Shown one piece after another: positions 29,014 through 37,756 of a DNA stretch of 64,000 nucleotides (positions are counted from its first letter, which is position 1; each line of letters opens with the position of its first letter). The DNA is from Epithemia pelagica. Taxonomy: Eukaryota; Bacillariophyta; Bacillariophyceae; Surirellales; Surirellaceae. The translations under genes and the position numbers were made by a program. The notes beneath the pieces are model-generated. The model was not told the origin of the DNA, searched no databases, and was given only the letters and a program-made list of their open reading frames with translations. Location of the stretch: the NCBI GenBank assembly GCA_946965045.2, contig OX337229.1:2728001-2792000 (forward strand), read 5' to 3'.

Positions 29014-31863
29014 CTAAGTTTGATCGGCTTCTTTGCTCGCGATCTTCTTACCAGGTTTATAATTCGCGGCCACAAGCACCTTACGAGGATTGTCACTTAG
29101 GACGCAAACACGCTTGTCCCCGACCCAAAGCTTAACCCCAACGAGCCCACTTCGGCGAACACCAGGGATGTCTTTGTCATGGAAGTAGTAGTCGGAAAGC
29201 CTGCTTTCTCCAGAAGGAAGGTTGTAGGTGTTCTTTGGCATGGGATCGTGAACGGTCCCATCTTTTCCTTGGTACACGTAGAAATGTGCACGTGGATTCC
29301 CCATCTCCCCAGTCTTAAAGCCACCAGCATGGACAGTATCTCCTCGAACGAGGAGAAACGTGCCATATGGGATATGTACCACTTTACCCAGCTCGTTCAT
29401 ATAATCCTTGTGCTTCTCACCGCGGAAACTCCACAATTCAACGGACATACCCTCCTCCGCCAGGGGCATGAAAACAATAAAAGGCATGCGTTCCCGGAGT
29501 GGCAGATCTGCATTCGCTCTCCGAGTCTTTTTGATTGGTTGCTTCCCGGAGGGCGTTTTGGGACCTTCGGACATGTTCCCTGTTACGCTCTGGAACAAGA
29601 AGTCGATGTGAGGTTCTTGAACTTTTGCCTCTGTGGTCTTCATGAACGAAAGGTGAATGTTGATTTGGTCCGCAAATGAATCATCTTTTGCGTAGTTCAT
29701 CCCATAGAGAGCTGAGGCAAGCAGCTGCTTGAAATTGGCCGTGACCTTTGCAGCATGTTCGGGGTTAACGTGGCCGAAGTACCGAATGTTGGACACCATT
29801 CCCTCATGTTCCATCATTGCCATCAACAAATTTGGTGTGTAGTCTTGAACAGATTTGAAAAATTTGCCCTTTCCTTTCTGGTCCAAGCCTGTGCTGTACC
29901 ACGCATTCTCCAACATTTCGAGGAGATCTGGCGGAGTTGTCAAAAAATATCCTCGATACATTTTGTTTTCAATATCGTACAGCCATTTGAAATACTTCGA
30001 GCGCAATTCTCTATGTAACAACTTCATTTTCTCGAAACGCTCATTCTCCTTCGCTTTCGCATCGATCGCTTCCATCTCCTCAAAAATACTATCCGTGTCA
30101 TCTTCTGCCATTACCACTGGTACGGACATTCCAGTACTAGGGCTGGGATTGGCTTGAGTGGCGGGTTGAGCTTGTGCTGCAGGTAGGACGGGACTGCTGG
30201 GAAGGAGCACGGGTTGAGCTTGTGCTGCAGGTGGGATGGGATTGCTCGGAAGGAGGTGGGGTGAGCCTTCGACCGGCTGGGTCGTGCGTTGTTGTTGCTG
30301 CTGATGATGGAGCGATGAAGGTAGAGTCCCCCCGTAACCTCCATAGTTGGGTTGATTGTAGGACGGAGGATGTCCATGGTACTGCGGCGGAGGATGACTC
30401 GTCGGAGGATGAGGATAATGCGGCGGAGGATAAGGATAATGCGGCGGAGGATGATGATTGTACTGCGGCGGAGGGTAATTGTACTGCGGCGGAGGATAAT
30501 TGTACTGCGGCGGAGGATGGTGATAATATTGCGGAGGATAATGCGGCGGCAGCTGAGGGGGCGAATTGTAGTGCTCAGAAACGTATTGCGGAGGAGGCGG
30601 AGAAGGAGGACGAGCAACAGTAGCAACTGGACGGAAAACAGTAGAAGGAGAAGTTAAGACAGGCTTCTTTGTTTTTTTCCCGTCGTCTTCATTTTCATCA
30701 CTGGGTCGACCGCGTTTCTTTCCCTCGTCTTCGTCGTCGTCACCTTTCGTCGACGGTCGGATAACCTGTTCGGAGGACGTCGGCGATTCGTCCGAAAGGT
30801 TATAAAACAAAGACAGCTCGTCGCCCTTTTCGATCGGCTTGATTGCCTTGACTAGAAGATTCGGCATGATTCTCACGTTGTAATGATCATCCGATTCATC
30901 CGGTGGATTGTCTGTACCGTACCGATGGTGTAGGTGGTCGTTGATTAAGTGCAGCCCCATGCCGAAGTGATCGTCGTTGTCTGCTTGAAGCCTTCGATTG
31001 TCACGTCCGAACTGAATCGCGTACTCGTTGGGTACAACTGTCCGAGACGTGACGTCGTTTCCCGTGTACGCACCAATCACTTCACCATCTTTGATTGTCC
31101 GAACTGCAAAAACGCCAAACCCGGCGCCTGGGAGTTTTGACTCCTTCACCTCAAACAGAAGCACTTTTCCAAGGTAGATCTTGACTACCGGATTGTTCGC
31201 AAATGTGTAACCGACATGCTTGCCGATCGGGAAGGTATGTTTTCTGTTCTCCTTGACAGGGAGACCCATTCCACTCGAAAGTGGCACAATCTTCCCCTTT
31301 GACAAGCCAGAACCGGGCTTCCGAATTGGAGCTTCATGGACCGAAAAAGTGGCCGAAATCTTCCGTGAGACATACTCTCCCATAGCACAGGCAAGTACAG
31401 CACTGTCTTTGATCTTGGAGAGCGTCTTGAGGCCTTCGGAGAAAGTCCTGATTGGATCCCGTCCAGAACGAGAAGGGAGTTTCTCCACTTCCTCGATGCC
31501 TTTCTTGTAGTCCTCTGTGCGCGTATCGATGAGGAGCTGCCGCATTTGAGTTTCCGAATACTGTTTGCTGTGGTCCTTCTCTGGATGGCCACGCCGAACA
31601 TCTGCAAGCTTTTTATCCTTCACTTCGGCAAAGTCTTGATCCGAAAGAAACCGATGGTGCTTTGTTGTTGTCGCTTCGTCTGTTGCTGCTGCTTCGGGTG
31701 CTGCGGCTGCTGCTGCTTCGGGCGCCGCTGCTGCTTTGGCTGACTGCTCTTCCGCTGCATCTATTGCAAGTATAAGAGCGTCAAGATTTCCTTTGTCACT
31801 CATGCTGTCTCGTTTTTGAGCGCCTGCTTTTGAATACTGTTTCTTAGGGCTTGGTTTCCCCAT
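29014..31863 (-). CDS. SET-domain protein fused to a 2OG-Fe(II) oxygenase-like domain, transposon cargo
   Basis: The chosen start is MGKPSPKKQYS (31863); an upstream ATG at 31917 adds 18 residues from a TTTCGTG-rich repeat. Residues about 60-85 are Ala-rich. A SET domain lies at about 238-355: KLPGAGFGVFAVRTIKDGEV, EYAIQFG, LHLINDHLHH (variant of the NHS motif) and GDELSLFYN. A Tyr/Pro repeat region (YPPPQYN units) follows at about 420-505. The C-terminal domain (about 640-900) has EPHIDF with HxD, PFIVFMPLAEEGM, IPYGTFLLVRGDTVHAGG with the second His, and NPRAHFYVY with an Arg for 2-oxoglutarate. SET domains usually methylate protein lysines, and 2OG oxygenases hydroxylate or demethylate. 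The combined function is unknown. It sits downstream of the transposase on the same strand. Confidence 0.8.
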   Translation of the reverse strand: MGKPSPKKQYSKAGAQKRDSMSDKGNLDALILAIDAAEEQSAKAAAAPEAAAAAAPEAAATDEATTTKHHRFLSDQDFAEVKDKKLADVRRGHPEKDHSKQYSETQMRQLLIDTRTEDYKKGIEEVEKLPSRSGRDPIRTFSEGLKTLSKIKDSAVLACAMGEYVSRKISATFSVHEAPIRKPGSGLSKGKIVPLSSGMGLPVKENRKHTFPIGKHVGYTFANNPVVKIYLGKVLLFEVKESKLPGAGFGVFAVRTIKDGEVIGAYTGNDVTSRTVVPNEYAIQFGRDNRRLQADNDDHFGMGLHLINDHLHHRYGTDNPPDESDDHYNVRIMPNLLVKAIKPIEKGDELSLFYNLSDESPTSSEQVIRPSTKGDDDEDEGKKRGRPSDENEDDGKKTKKPVLTSPSTVFRPVATVARPPSPPPPQYVSEHYNSPPQLPPHYPPQYYHHPPPQYNYPPPQYNYPPPQYNHHPPPHYPYPPPHYPHPPTSHPPPQYHGHPPSYNQPNYGGYGGTLPSSLHHQQQQQRTTQPVEGSPHLLPSNPIPPAAQAQPVLLPSSPVLPAAQAQPATQANPSPSTGMSVPVVMAEDDTDSIFEEMEAIDAKAKENERFEKMKLLHRELRSKYFKWLYDIENKMYRGYFLTTPPDLLEMLENAWYSTGLDQKGKGKFFKSVQDYTPNLLMAMMEHEGMVSNIRYFGHVNPEHAAKVTANFKQLLASALYGMNYAKDDSFADQINIHLSFMKTTEAKVQEPHIDFLFQSVTGNMSEGPKTPSGKQPIKKTRRANADLPLRERMPFIVFMPLAEEGMSVELWSFRGEKHKDYMNELGKVVHIPYGTFLLVRGDTVHAGGFKTGEMGNPRAHFYVYQGKDGTVHDPMPKNTYNLPSGESRLSDYYFHDKDIPGVRRSGLVGVKLWVGDKRVCVLSDNPRKVLVAANYKPGKKIASKEADQT

Positions 31864-32274
31864 GGTCGAAACGCAAAAACTCGAAACACGAAACACAAGA
31901 AACACGAAACGCAGCATTCTCCTCAGCCCTCAGCTCACATTCCAAAAAAAAATCTTGAGCTCACATACTAAAAAACGGTGAAGTTTTGGTATGTGGGCTG
32001 AGTTATTTAAGGATTTGCGTGCCAGTTTTGCAATGCGTGCGCGTTTTCGGAGAGGGAGGCGTGTTTCGCGCGAGGTCTGCTCCAAAAATCGTCCATTTTC
32101 TCGCTCTCTCACATTTTCGAGGTACTTACAAACTGATAATCCAACACGCAACACGAGCACGCAACACGGAAGTGATCATTGATACCAATAACTGACAAGA
32201 AATACATTCAATAAAATGGATTGCTGTTATAAATAGTTAAGTTACATGCATTTTGATGATAAATGGAGATTAGA
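31864..32274. other. Spacer between transposase and SET/oxygenase genes
   Basis: It holds the 3' end of the transposase gene and the promoter of the SET gene. A short CGTGTTTC/GAAACACG repeat runs close to the SET gene start (31880-31915). No gene is seen. Confidence 0.4.
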
Positions 32275-35200
32275 TCAGGTTTCTACTGCACCAGATCCTT
32301 GCGTTTCTCTCCAGAGACGTGAGATGAAGCCATGATCTTGGTCGAAGGCGGATCGGTGACACTTGATTGCTTTTGACATCTTTTCAATTTCGGCATACGA
32401 GAGGCCCGCAGCTGCATAGTCTCTGTTGTTGGAATTTTGATCGTATAACAAGTACGCGAGCATATAGCGACGTGCCTTTGCTGACATTTTCCGCATGATT
32501 TCGGGTGTTGTTTTCTTCAGGCTCGCTGTCAAACATCGTAAAAAGGCAGCTTTGTCTTTCTTCTCATTCAGTGAGAAAGCACGAAAGACTTTTTTTGAGT
32601 AACCCCAGCCATACTCGATCCCCTCACCGGCCATTTCACAGTGATACTTGGTCGATACGAGAATCTCGATCCTGCAACGATGTCGTTCAGACAAGTCTTC
32701 CGCCAGCTTCTCCATTGCAGATTTTTCGTTCTTGAAATCGGAGCATTCGCTCATCAGATGAACCATAGAGTACTTTTTGTAGTCCGCCTGATAGGCTTCT
32801 TTCATAGTCTTCTTATCCGCTTCCAACCATGCATCTCTGGTTGTCTTGACGTACTTGATCATGTTGTTAGGGTCTATCCACCCCCGCTCCCATAACACTT
32901 GAAAGAGCCCTTTTGCAGCATTCATCCAGCCTTCCTCGATCACATCATCTTCAATCACCGTTGCAATGTTGGAGCGTTTACAAAGGTCCTGTTGTTCACC
33001 AGCATTTTTCGATTGAAATGAACGTTGCATTCCAGGTCCCATGACCCGGACAAGTTTTGCCATGAGCTCCTTCTTTGTGAGGTTGCGCTTTTTCTTTCTA
33101 CCAGTTCGGTGTGTATTCTTCGATGCGACACGCTGCGCGTCATTGAGACGATGGCCTTTTTTAGCAACTGGACCACGATCGTTCTCCTGATAGACGAGGT
33201 GTTGTACGTCACCAACTCGTAGTTTGTCGTCATGGTTGTACGGGCCAAGGCAAGCTTGATCAATAATTTGTGTGTCCCGCATGCTGGGAACAGCTCCTCC
33301 CCAGTCGTTATTCATGTTCAGAGCATTTAACCCATCGGATTGTTGTTTTCCATGACCACTGCTTTGGTCGAACAAAAAGACAAAGTCATGGGCGGGGAAC
33401 ATGACCACGAGGCAATCGACAATATCCTCCAACTGCAAGGCCATGTATTCATAATTCCAATATCCCTCTTTATCTGCTCCGTATTCAAAAAAGCGAGTGA
33501 ACGGTTGGGCATTGGTAATTGGAGTCTTGGCAGTGTGACCATTGAGGTTCACTGCAGCCTCGGTAGAGACGTATTTGTTGTGTGTCGCATGTAGACGGAG
33601 TTCATTAATCCGAAATAGACTCGCAGCAAGCAACGGGTTTCCGTTCATAAGGAAGCCCCATGATCGGCTTACAAAAGCGCTGATCATCATCCCATGTCCA
33701 TCATCCTTTGGCAGCATTTTAGTTGCGCCATCTTTAGTGTACCATGCCTTAGACGAGAAGGAAAACTGCTTGTAGATCGATTCGTCCTGGCCGATGAGGA
33801 TGACAGGTTTGCGGTCGGAGGGAAACCTGTGTGACAAGTTTCCATTGTGAATTGTGTTTTCTGGTTTGATGTACCGTTCAAATTCGCTTGGGAAGGCATC
33901 AACATGGTACTCCCGCATCTGCTTGCCTGTTGTTACATCAGTGTACTCAAATACAAAGCTGTTTGGCAAGAGCTTCTCCTTGCCCGCATTCCCTTCGTTT
34001 TCAAGTTTGATTGCATCCTCGGTAGGGAGCTGCACCCACCGATACGACAGCTCTTCCCACTTAAAGTACTTCTTGACAAAAGCAGCTCTGTGGGCAACAT
34101 TCTCAGCATTTTCGTGTCGATCAGTGAAGTATGTTTTCGTGTGTTCCTTGAACACGAACCCTGCAGCAGCAATACATCGCCACGCTGTGCTTTGCGAAAT
34201 GGTGGAAAGCTTCATCGATGCCAAGAAGGCCTCGTACGATACTGGCGTTGCATTCGTATCCATGCACTCTTGTACAATCATGGCATGCATATCCGGAAGC
34301 AATGTTGTCCTCAGGTACATTAGAGCAGACTCTGTTGTAAGAGTGCTCAGGTTTTCCTTTGCCCAGCATTCAAACTTTACCTTTGCTTCAGGTATGTGAA
34401 CGAATAAGACGGGCGATGGCTCTTTCCCAATATGAACGTGGTAGTTGGGATGAGGGAAACTGTCGTCTTCCCGAAAGTACCTGTGAAAACGAGCAATGGT
34501 CTTGGGATGTTTTTTTACTTTTTCACCATAAATCTGTTCCATTTTGCTAATGGCTTCGCTTATGCAGTTCAGCCATGTACGACCGTGTGGCATATCAAGC
34601 AACGCTATCTTATAAGAAAGTTGTAAATACGTTGCCTTGAGCAGTACCCTCTGTTGCTGTTCCTGGTTGAGGGGAAAGATGTCTCCCTTGTTAACCACAT
34701 TCGGAAGTGCCTCCACGTTGGAAATGGCCCTTTTAAGGGTTTCTATCCATCGCTCAAGATTTTGTTTTGACGATCCTGGAGAATTGCATTTGCCGGCAAA
34801 GAGCCTACGGTTCCTTGGCTCATCAAAAAAGGCGCTTTCCATTTGTTGCGATAGACCTTGGATCATCTCACTCTCGAAAACTGAAAAACCAATCGGCAAA
34901 CTCTGTGGATGGTCATGGTCGATTTCGTCTGTGGCCAATTCAGGATGTTGGATTGCTCCAACAAGCACCTGATTTGTGTTGTCGTGAGGTGGTGACGTTT
35001 GCATTTCGGTAGGGCTGTCTCCAATTTGTGGCGGTTGACCATGTTGCTGCGTTGCAGTGCTCTTGATTGCTGGTGGAGTTGAAGTGTTTCTTGCTTGCTT
35101 GGATGTATTTAGCGTGCCTTCACGCAACCCTGGTGACTCTTCGTTCCTTCGCTTCGTTGGCTTCGCTCGTCCCGACCGCCGAATCACATTCTCGGCTGCA

Positions 35201-35616
35201 GCCTCCAGCCATTCTTGATGATCGTCCAACATCACTGGCAGGGTTGTTGTGTCTTTAGAGATGTAATAGAATGTGAAGCGTTCCCTTTTGATCGTATCTC
35301 TGTAGCGGTAGAAGCCATACTTGTTTGGCTTTTCAACATCATCGAAACACATCGCAATGCTTTTTTCTCTTCGGAAAGCACGGTTCATTTCCAGCACAGA
35401 CAATCCTGGCAACCAAGTGTTCATATATCCTACAAGCTCGACATCTCGGAACCACTTGTTGCAGAATCCAAACACGGTGGGTGAGCACTGCTTCCGAAAC
35501 AGTTCAACAATCTCGTTCCCAGAAAAACTTCGTTCCATCCGAGACTGTGCTGCGTGAGGTGAGTCCGATGATCGTGTCATTGTGGATGATGTCGATGCGT
35601 TGAACTGTTGCCCCAT
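32275..35616 (-). CDS. DDE transposase of the TIR transposon, Tc1/mariner-like fold
   Basis: 1,113 residues in one exon. The N-terminus has a Ser/Thr-rich lead, then a region with FGFCNKWFRDVELVGYM and FTFYYISKDTT. A long middle with helix-turn-helix-like sequence (MKLSTISQSTAWRCIAAAGF) precedes the catalytic core. Core motifs are PVILIGQDESIYKQ (Asp near residue 611), FVFLFDQSSGHGK (Asp near 750), GGAVPSMRD, and YHCEMAGEGIEYGWGYSKK (Glu near 1001). IEYGWG corresponds to the IExxWG block of Tc1/mariner and related elements. The gap of about 250 residues before the last acid is long and suggests an inserted domain. The C-terminal region is basic and helical. All three acids are present, so activity is possible. 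Confidence 0.8.
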   Translation of the reverse strand: MGQQFNASTSSTMTRSSDSPHAAQSRMERSFSGNEIVELFRKQCSPTVFGFCNKWFRDVELVGYMNTWLPGLSVLEMNRAFRREKSIAMCFDDVEKPNKYGFYRYRDTIKRERFTFYYISKDTTTLPVMLDDHQEWLEAAAENVIRRSGRAKPTKRRNEESPGLREGTLNTSKQARNTSTPPAIKSTATQQHGQPPQIGDSPTEMQTSPPHDNTNQVLVGAIQHPELATDEIDHDHPQSLPIGFSVFESEMIQGLSQQMESAFFDEPRNRRLFAGKCNSPGSSKQNLERWIETLKRAISNVEALPNVVNKGDIFPLNQEQQQRVLLKATYLQLSYKIALLDMPHGRTWLNCISEAISKMEQIYGEKVKKHPKTIARFHRYFREDDSFPHPNYHVHIGKEPSPVLFVHIPEAKVKFECWAKENLSTLTTESALMYLRTTLLPDMHAMIVQECMDTNATPVSYEAFLASMKLSTISQSTAWRCIAAAGFVFKEHTKTYFTDRHENAENVAHRAAFVKKYFKWEELSYRWVQLPTEDAIKLENEGNAGKEKLLPNSFVFEYTDVTTGKQMREYHVDAFPSEFERYIKPENTIHNGNLSHRFPSDRKPVILIGQDESIYKQFSFSSKAWYTKDGATKMLPKDDGHGMMISAFVSRSWGFLMNGNPLLAASLFRINELRLHATHNKYVSTEAAVNLNGHTAKTPITNAQPFTRFFEYGADKEGYWNYEYMALQLEDIVDCLVVMFPAHDFVFLFDQSSGHGKQQSDGLNALNMNNDWGGAVPSMRDTQIIDQACLGPYNHDDKLRVGDVQHLVYQENDRGPVAKKGHRLNDAQRVASKNTHRTGRKKKRNLTKKELMAKLVRVMGPGMQRSFQSKNAGEQQDLCKRSNIATVIEDDVIEEGWMNAAKGLFQVLWERGWIDPNNMIKYVKTTRDAWLEADKKTMKEAYQADYKKYSMVHLMSECSDFKNEKSAMEKLAEDLSERHRCRIEILVSTKYHCEMAGEGIEYGWGYSKKVFRAFSLNEKKDKAAFLRCLTASLKKTTPEIMRKMSAKARRYMLAYLLYDQNSNNRDYAAAGLSYAEIEKMSKAIKCHRSAFDQDHGFISRLWRETQGSGAVET

Positions 35617-35889
35617 TGGGGGTGGTTCAAGTAAACCCTAAAGCATCCGGATGCAGCTCGGCAACAGTTCAACGGGTCTGGGAGGCCCTCCACCATGGTC
35701 GTTAGACAACAACCGTTTTTTCATCATTTTGGACGGAATTCCAGCGTTCGGAAGCTGTCACGCAACACACTAAAACACATAAAAATATTTCCTAAGACTC
35801 TGGGAAGTCGCGAGTCGGACACTTTCATTCACTAGTAAGGCCGAACGCTATTAAGGATTATACTCTATGGTACTAAATCTACGAGGGGT

Positions 35890-35923
35890 CTACGTCAGGA
35901 ACATACTCCCTGAACTCAGCTTG
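35890..35923 (-). repeat. Right terminal inverted repeat of the DNA transposon
   Basis: It ends CTGAACTCAGCTTG, followed by TA at 35924-35925. It is the reverse complement of 26220-26253 with three mismatches. Confidence 0.9.
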
Positions 35924-36070
35924 TAGTGTTCGTCCCAACCCCCAATCTGCAACCTTCACCCCCCGATTAGTGGCCCCCAAGTTTTGGTTTGAGGTTATCG
36001 GTTATCGGTCGTTTCTCCCCCAAATCTAACAATTCAGAGAGATGCTGCCAAACACCAGAACAAAACCGGA

Positions 36071-37402
36071 ATGATCCAGGATGAAGAAGCAAAGAATAAT
36101 TCTTTCCAAATGACTCCTCTGGAAGTGGAGGAAGAAGAGGTCGGAGGAGACGTTGAATCAGCTACTCGACGAAGCAGCAAAAACCAGAACAGAGCAGAAC
36201 CTGGCAACCATCGGCACGAGCCTGTTGTTTCTCCCATCGCAACGGTAGCCCGTTATATCCTTCTGACTCTTGCTGCGGTGATTCTGACAGTCTCATGTGC
36301 GGATACAAGAATCCATGTACGCTCTAGTAGCTACAGGCTCACTCCAGAAGCCTCTGTCGAGATCGCTTTAGTGTATGGAATGGTTATGATGACCTTTTTT
36401 GTTGTCTTCAGGAGCGACCCAGGATTCATCACGATTGATATGATGCAAGAATTCAATGATGGAGCTGAAATTGATGGACGCAAAATAGAAGGTGGTGATG
36501 CCGAAAGGTGTGACCAAAACATCACACACGACACTTCCACGGGAGTTCCTCGACTTCGCCTCAAACGTCAATCATTTGACAGATCGTCTGAGGACGATAC
36601 TGTGGACCAAGAGGACGATTCTAACAGTGAGTTAGATCCATTGACATCACCAGAGTCGCACGCAAGTGTATCGGAAGCGTCAGAAAATGAAGGTTTATGT
36701 GATATTCAACAGAATGGCATGGTGCGGACACGTCGCCCGTTTTGTGACAAATGTGGCTTTGCACCTCCATTACGAAGTCACCATTGCAAAGTTTGCGATA
36801 AGCATGTGGCTATGTTTGATCACCACTGCCATTTTATCGGAACATGCATCGGTGAACGAAATCATTGCCGATTTTGGTGGTTTCTAACCGCGCAGTCGGT
36901 TGGTTTCTGGTACCTGATGCACACGATTGGATCCAGTCCATATGGCTTTGTGAACCTTTTCTTCACAGGGGCTCACCATGACAACAACCTACAGTCAAAT
37001 GACGAAAGCCACGATATTCTGATCAAAGCTCTCTTCGTAGTGTCGGCAAAGCTTTTTGTTTATCCCCTTGCTTGGATGAGTTGGTTCATGTGGTGTGTAC
37101 ACACGTTTTTGGCTAGCACGAATTCAACGACATTTGAATGGAGCAAGGGAGCTCAGCACTTGGAGTACTTGAAAGGAAGTCGCATGAGTGATCTGCCGTA
37201 CAGTTTCCGCAGCATGGATCAGAACTTGGTCTACTTTTGCTGCCAGCGTGATTCCTTTTGTGACGACACATTGTGTGGTCCGTCCTTGCACAGGAAAACT
37301 GGTTGGAAGCCGGCGGTTTGGAGACCACCGGGCAAGGTGGTACGCGATTCGGAGGACTGGTGGGAGCACCCCTGGCAAAACAAATACTGGAGCTGCTGTT
37401 GA
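36071..37402 (+). CDS. DHHC-type protein S-palmitoyltransferase
   Basis: It transfers palmitate from acyl-CoA to cysteines of target proteins at internal membranes or the plasma membrane. An acidic N-terminus is followed by two membrane segments (about residues 60-78, YILLTLAAVILTVSC, and about 93-112, VEIALVYGMVMMTFFVVF). A long Asp/Ser-rich cytosolic loop follows, then the Cys-rich domain from about 225: FCDKCGFAPPLRSHHCKVC, ending DHHCHFIGTCIGERNH, with catalytic DHHC. Two more membrane segments come after (FWWFLTAQSVGFWYLM; LFVYPLAWMSWFMWCVHTFL). The topology is that of the standard four-pass family. The C-terminus is short. The gene is intact and begins only 148 bp beyond the right end of the DNA transposon, whose insertion may have altered its promoter. 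Confidence 0.9.
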   Translation: MIQDEEAKNNSFQMTPLEVEEEEVGGDVESATRRSSKNQNRAEPGNHRHEPVVSPIATVARYILLTLAAVILTVSCADTRIHVRSSSYRLTPEASVEIALVYGMVMMTFFVVFRSDPGFITIDMMQEFNDGAEIDGRKIEGGDAERCDQNITHDTSTGVPRLRLKRQSFDRSSEDDTVDQEDDSNSELDPLTSPESHASVSEASENEGLCDIQQNGMVRTRRPFCDKCGFAPPLRSHHCKVCDKHVAMFDHHCHFIGTCIGERNHCRFWWFLTAQSVGFWYLMHTIGSSPYGFVNLFFTGAHHDNNLQSNDESHDILIKALFVVSAKLFVYPLAWMSWFMWCVHTFLASTNSTTFEWSKGAQHLEYLKGSRMSDLPYSFRSMDQNLVYFCCQRDSFCDDTLCGPSLHRKTGWKPAVWRPPGKVVRDSEDWWEHPWQNKYWSCC

Positions 37403-37756
37403 AACAAGACGATAAACGGGAAGAGTGTGTAGGCAAATTAAAAGGTGAGTGTGTGTTCAGTTGGATGTTCGAGCAAACCGTATCTCCCCGGCACACCAAA
37501 CTGTTACGACGTGCGCTGGGGTCATTAAGGGTTGCAAGAAAAAGAGATGGTCAATATAGTTGGACAAGCGGCTTCTTGTATCTGGTGTCGTTCTTTTGTC
37601 CTGGATGGCCTCTGACATTAGAATCTATATCATTCCTACAGATAAGACGAGAGAATGAATTTTCGATTTTAATCTCAGAGAAAAGAGAAGCAGCGTTTGC
37701 GCAATCATACATACCCTCATAAAGGTTCGAATAAATACGTGCATTTTAACTTGGCT
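37403..37756. other. Convergent 3' region
   Basis: Non-coding sequence lies between the 3' ends of the palmitoyltransferase and the DUF6824-like gene. Nothing else is seen. Confidence 0.4.

Larger units (their letters stand above)
26220..35923. mobile_element. 9.7-kb TIR DNA transposon with DDE transposase and SET/2OG-oxygenase cargo
   Basis: The element is bounded by 34-bp inverted repeats (26220-26253 and 35890-35923) with three mismatches, each flanked outward by TA (26218-26219, 35924-35925). TA as target is the rule in the Tc1/mariner-like superfamily. Inside are a 1,113-residue DDE transposase (32275-35616), a SET plus 2OG-Fe(II) oxygenase-like protein (29014-31863), and a divergent pair of unknown genes (26848-27420 and 27592-28487). 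The two large genes lie in the same direction about 410 bp apart. No nested terminal repeat was seen that would separate the cargo from the transposase, so all four appear to travel together. The assignment to a named superfamily is not settled by reading alone. Confidence 0.85.

Noticed and set aside
30111-30626. 171-codon frame with RRSTIILRR repeats
   Set aside because: It is an alternate frame of the Tyr/Pro repeat region of the SET/oxygenase gene.
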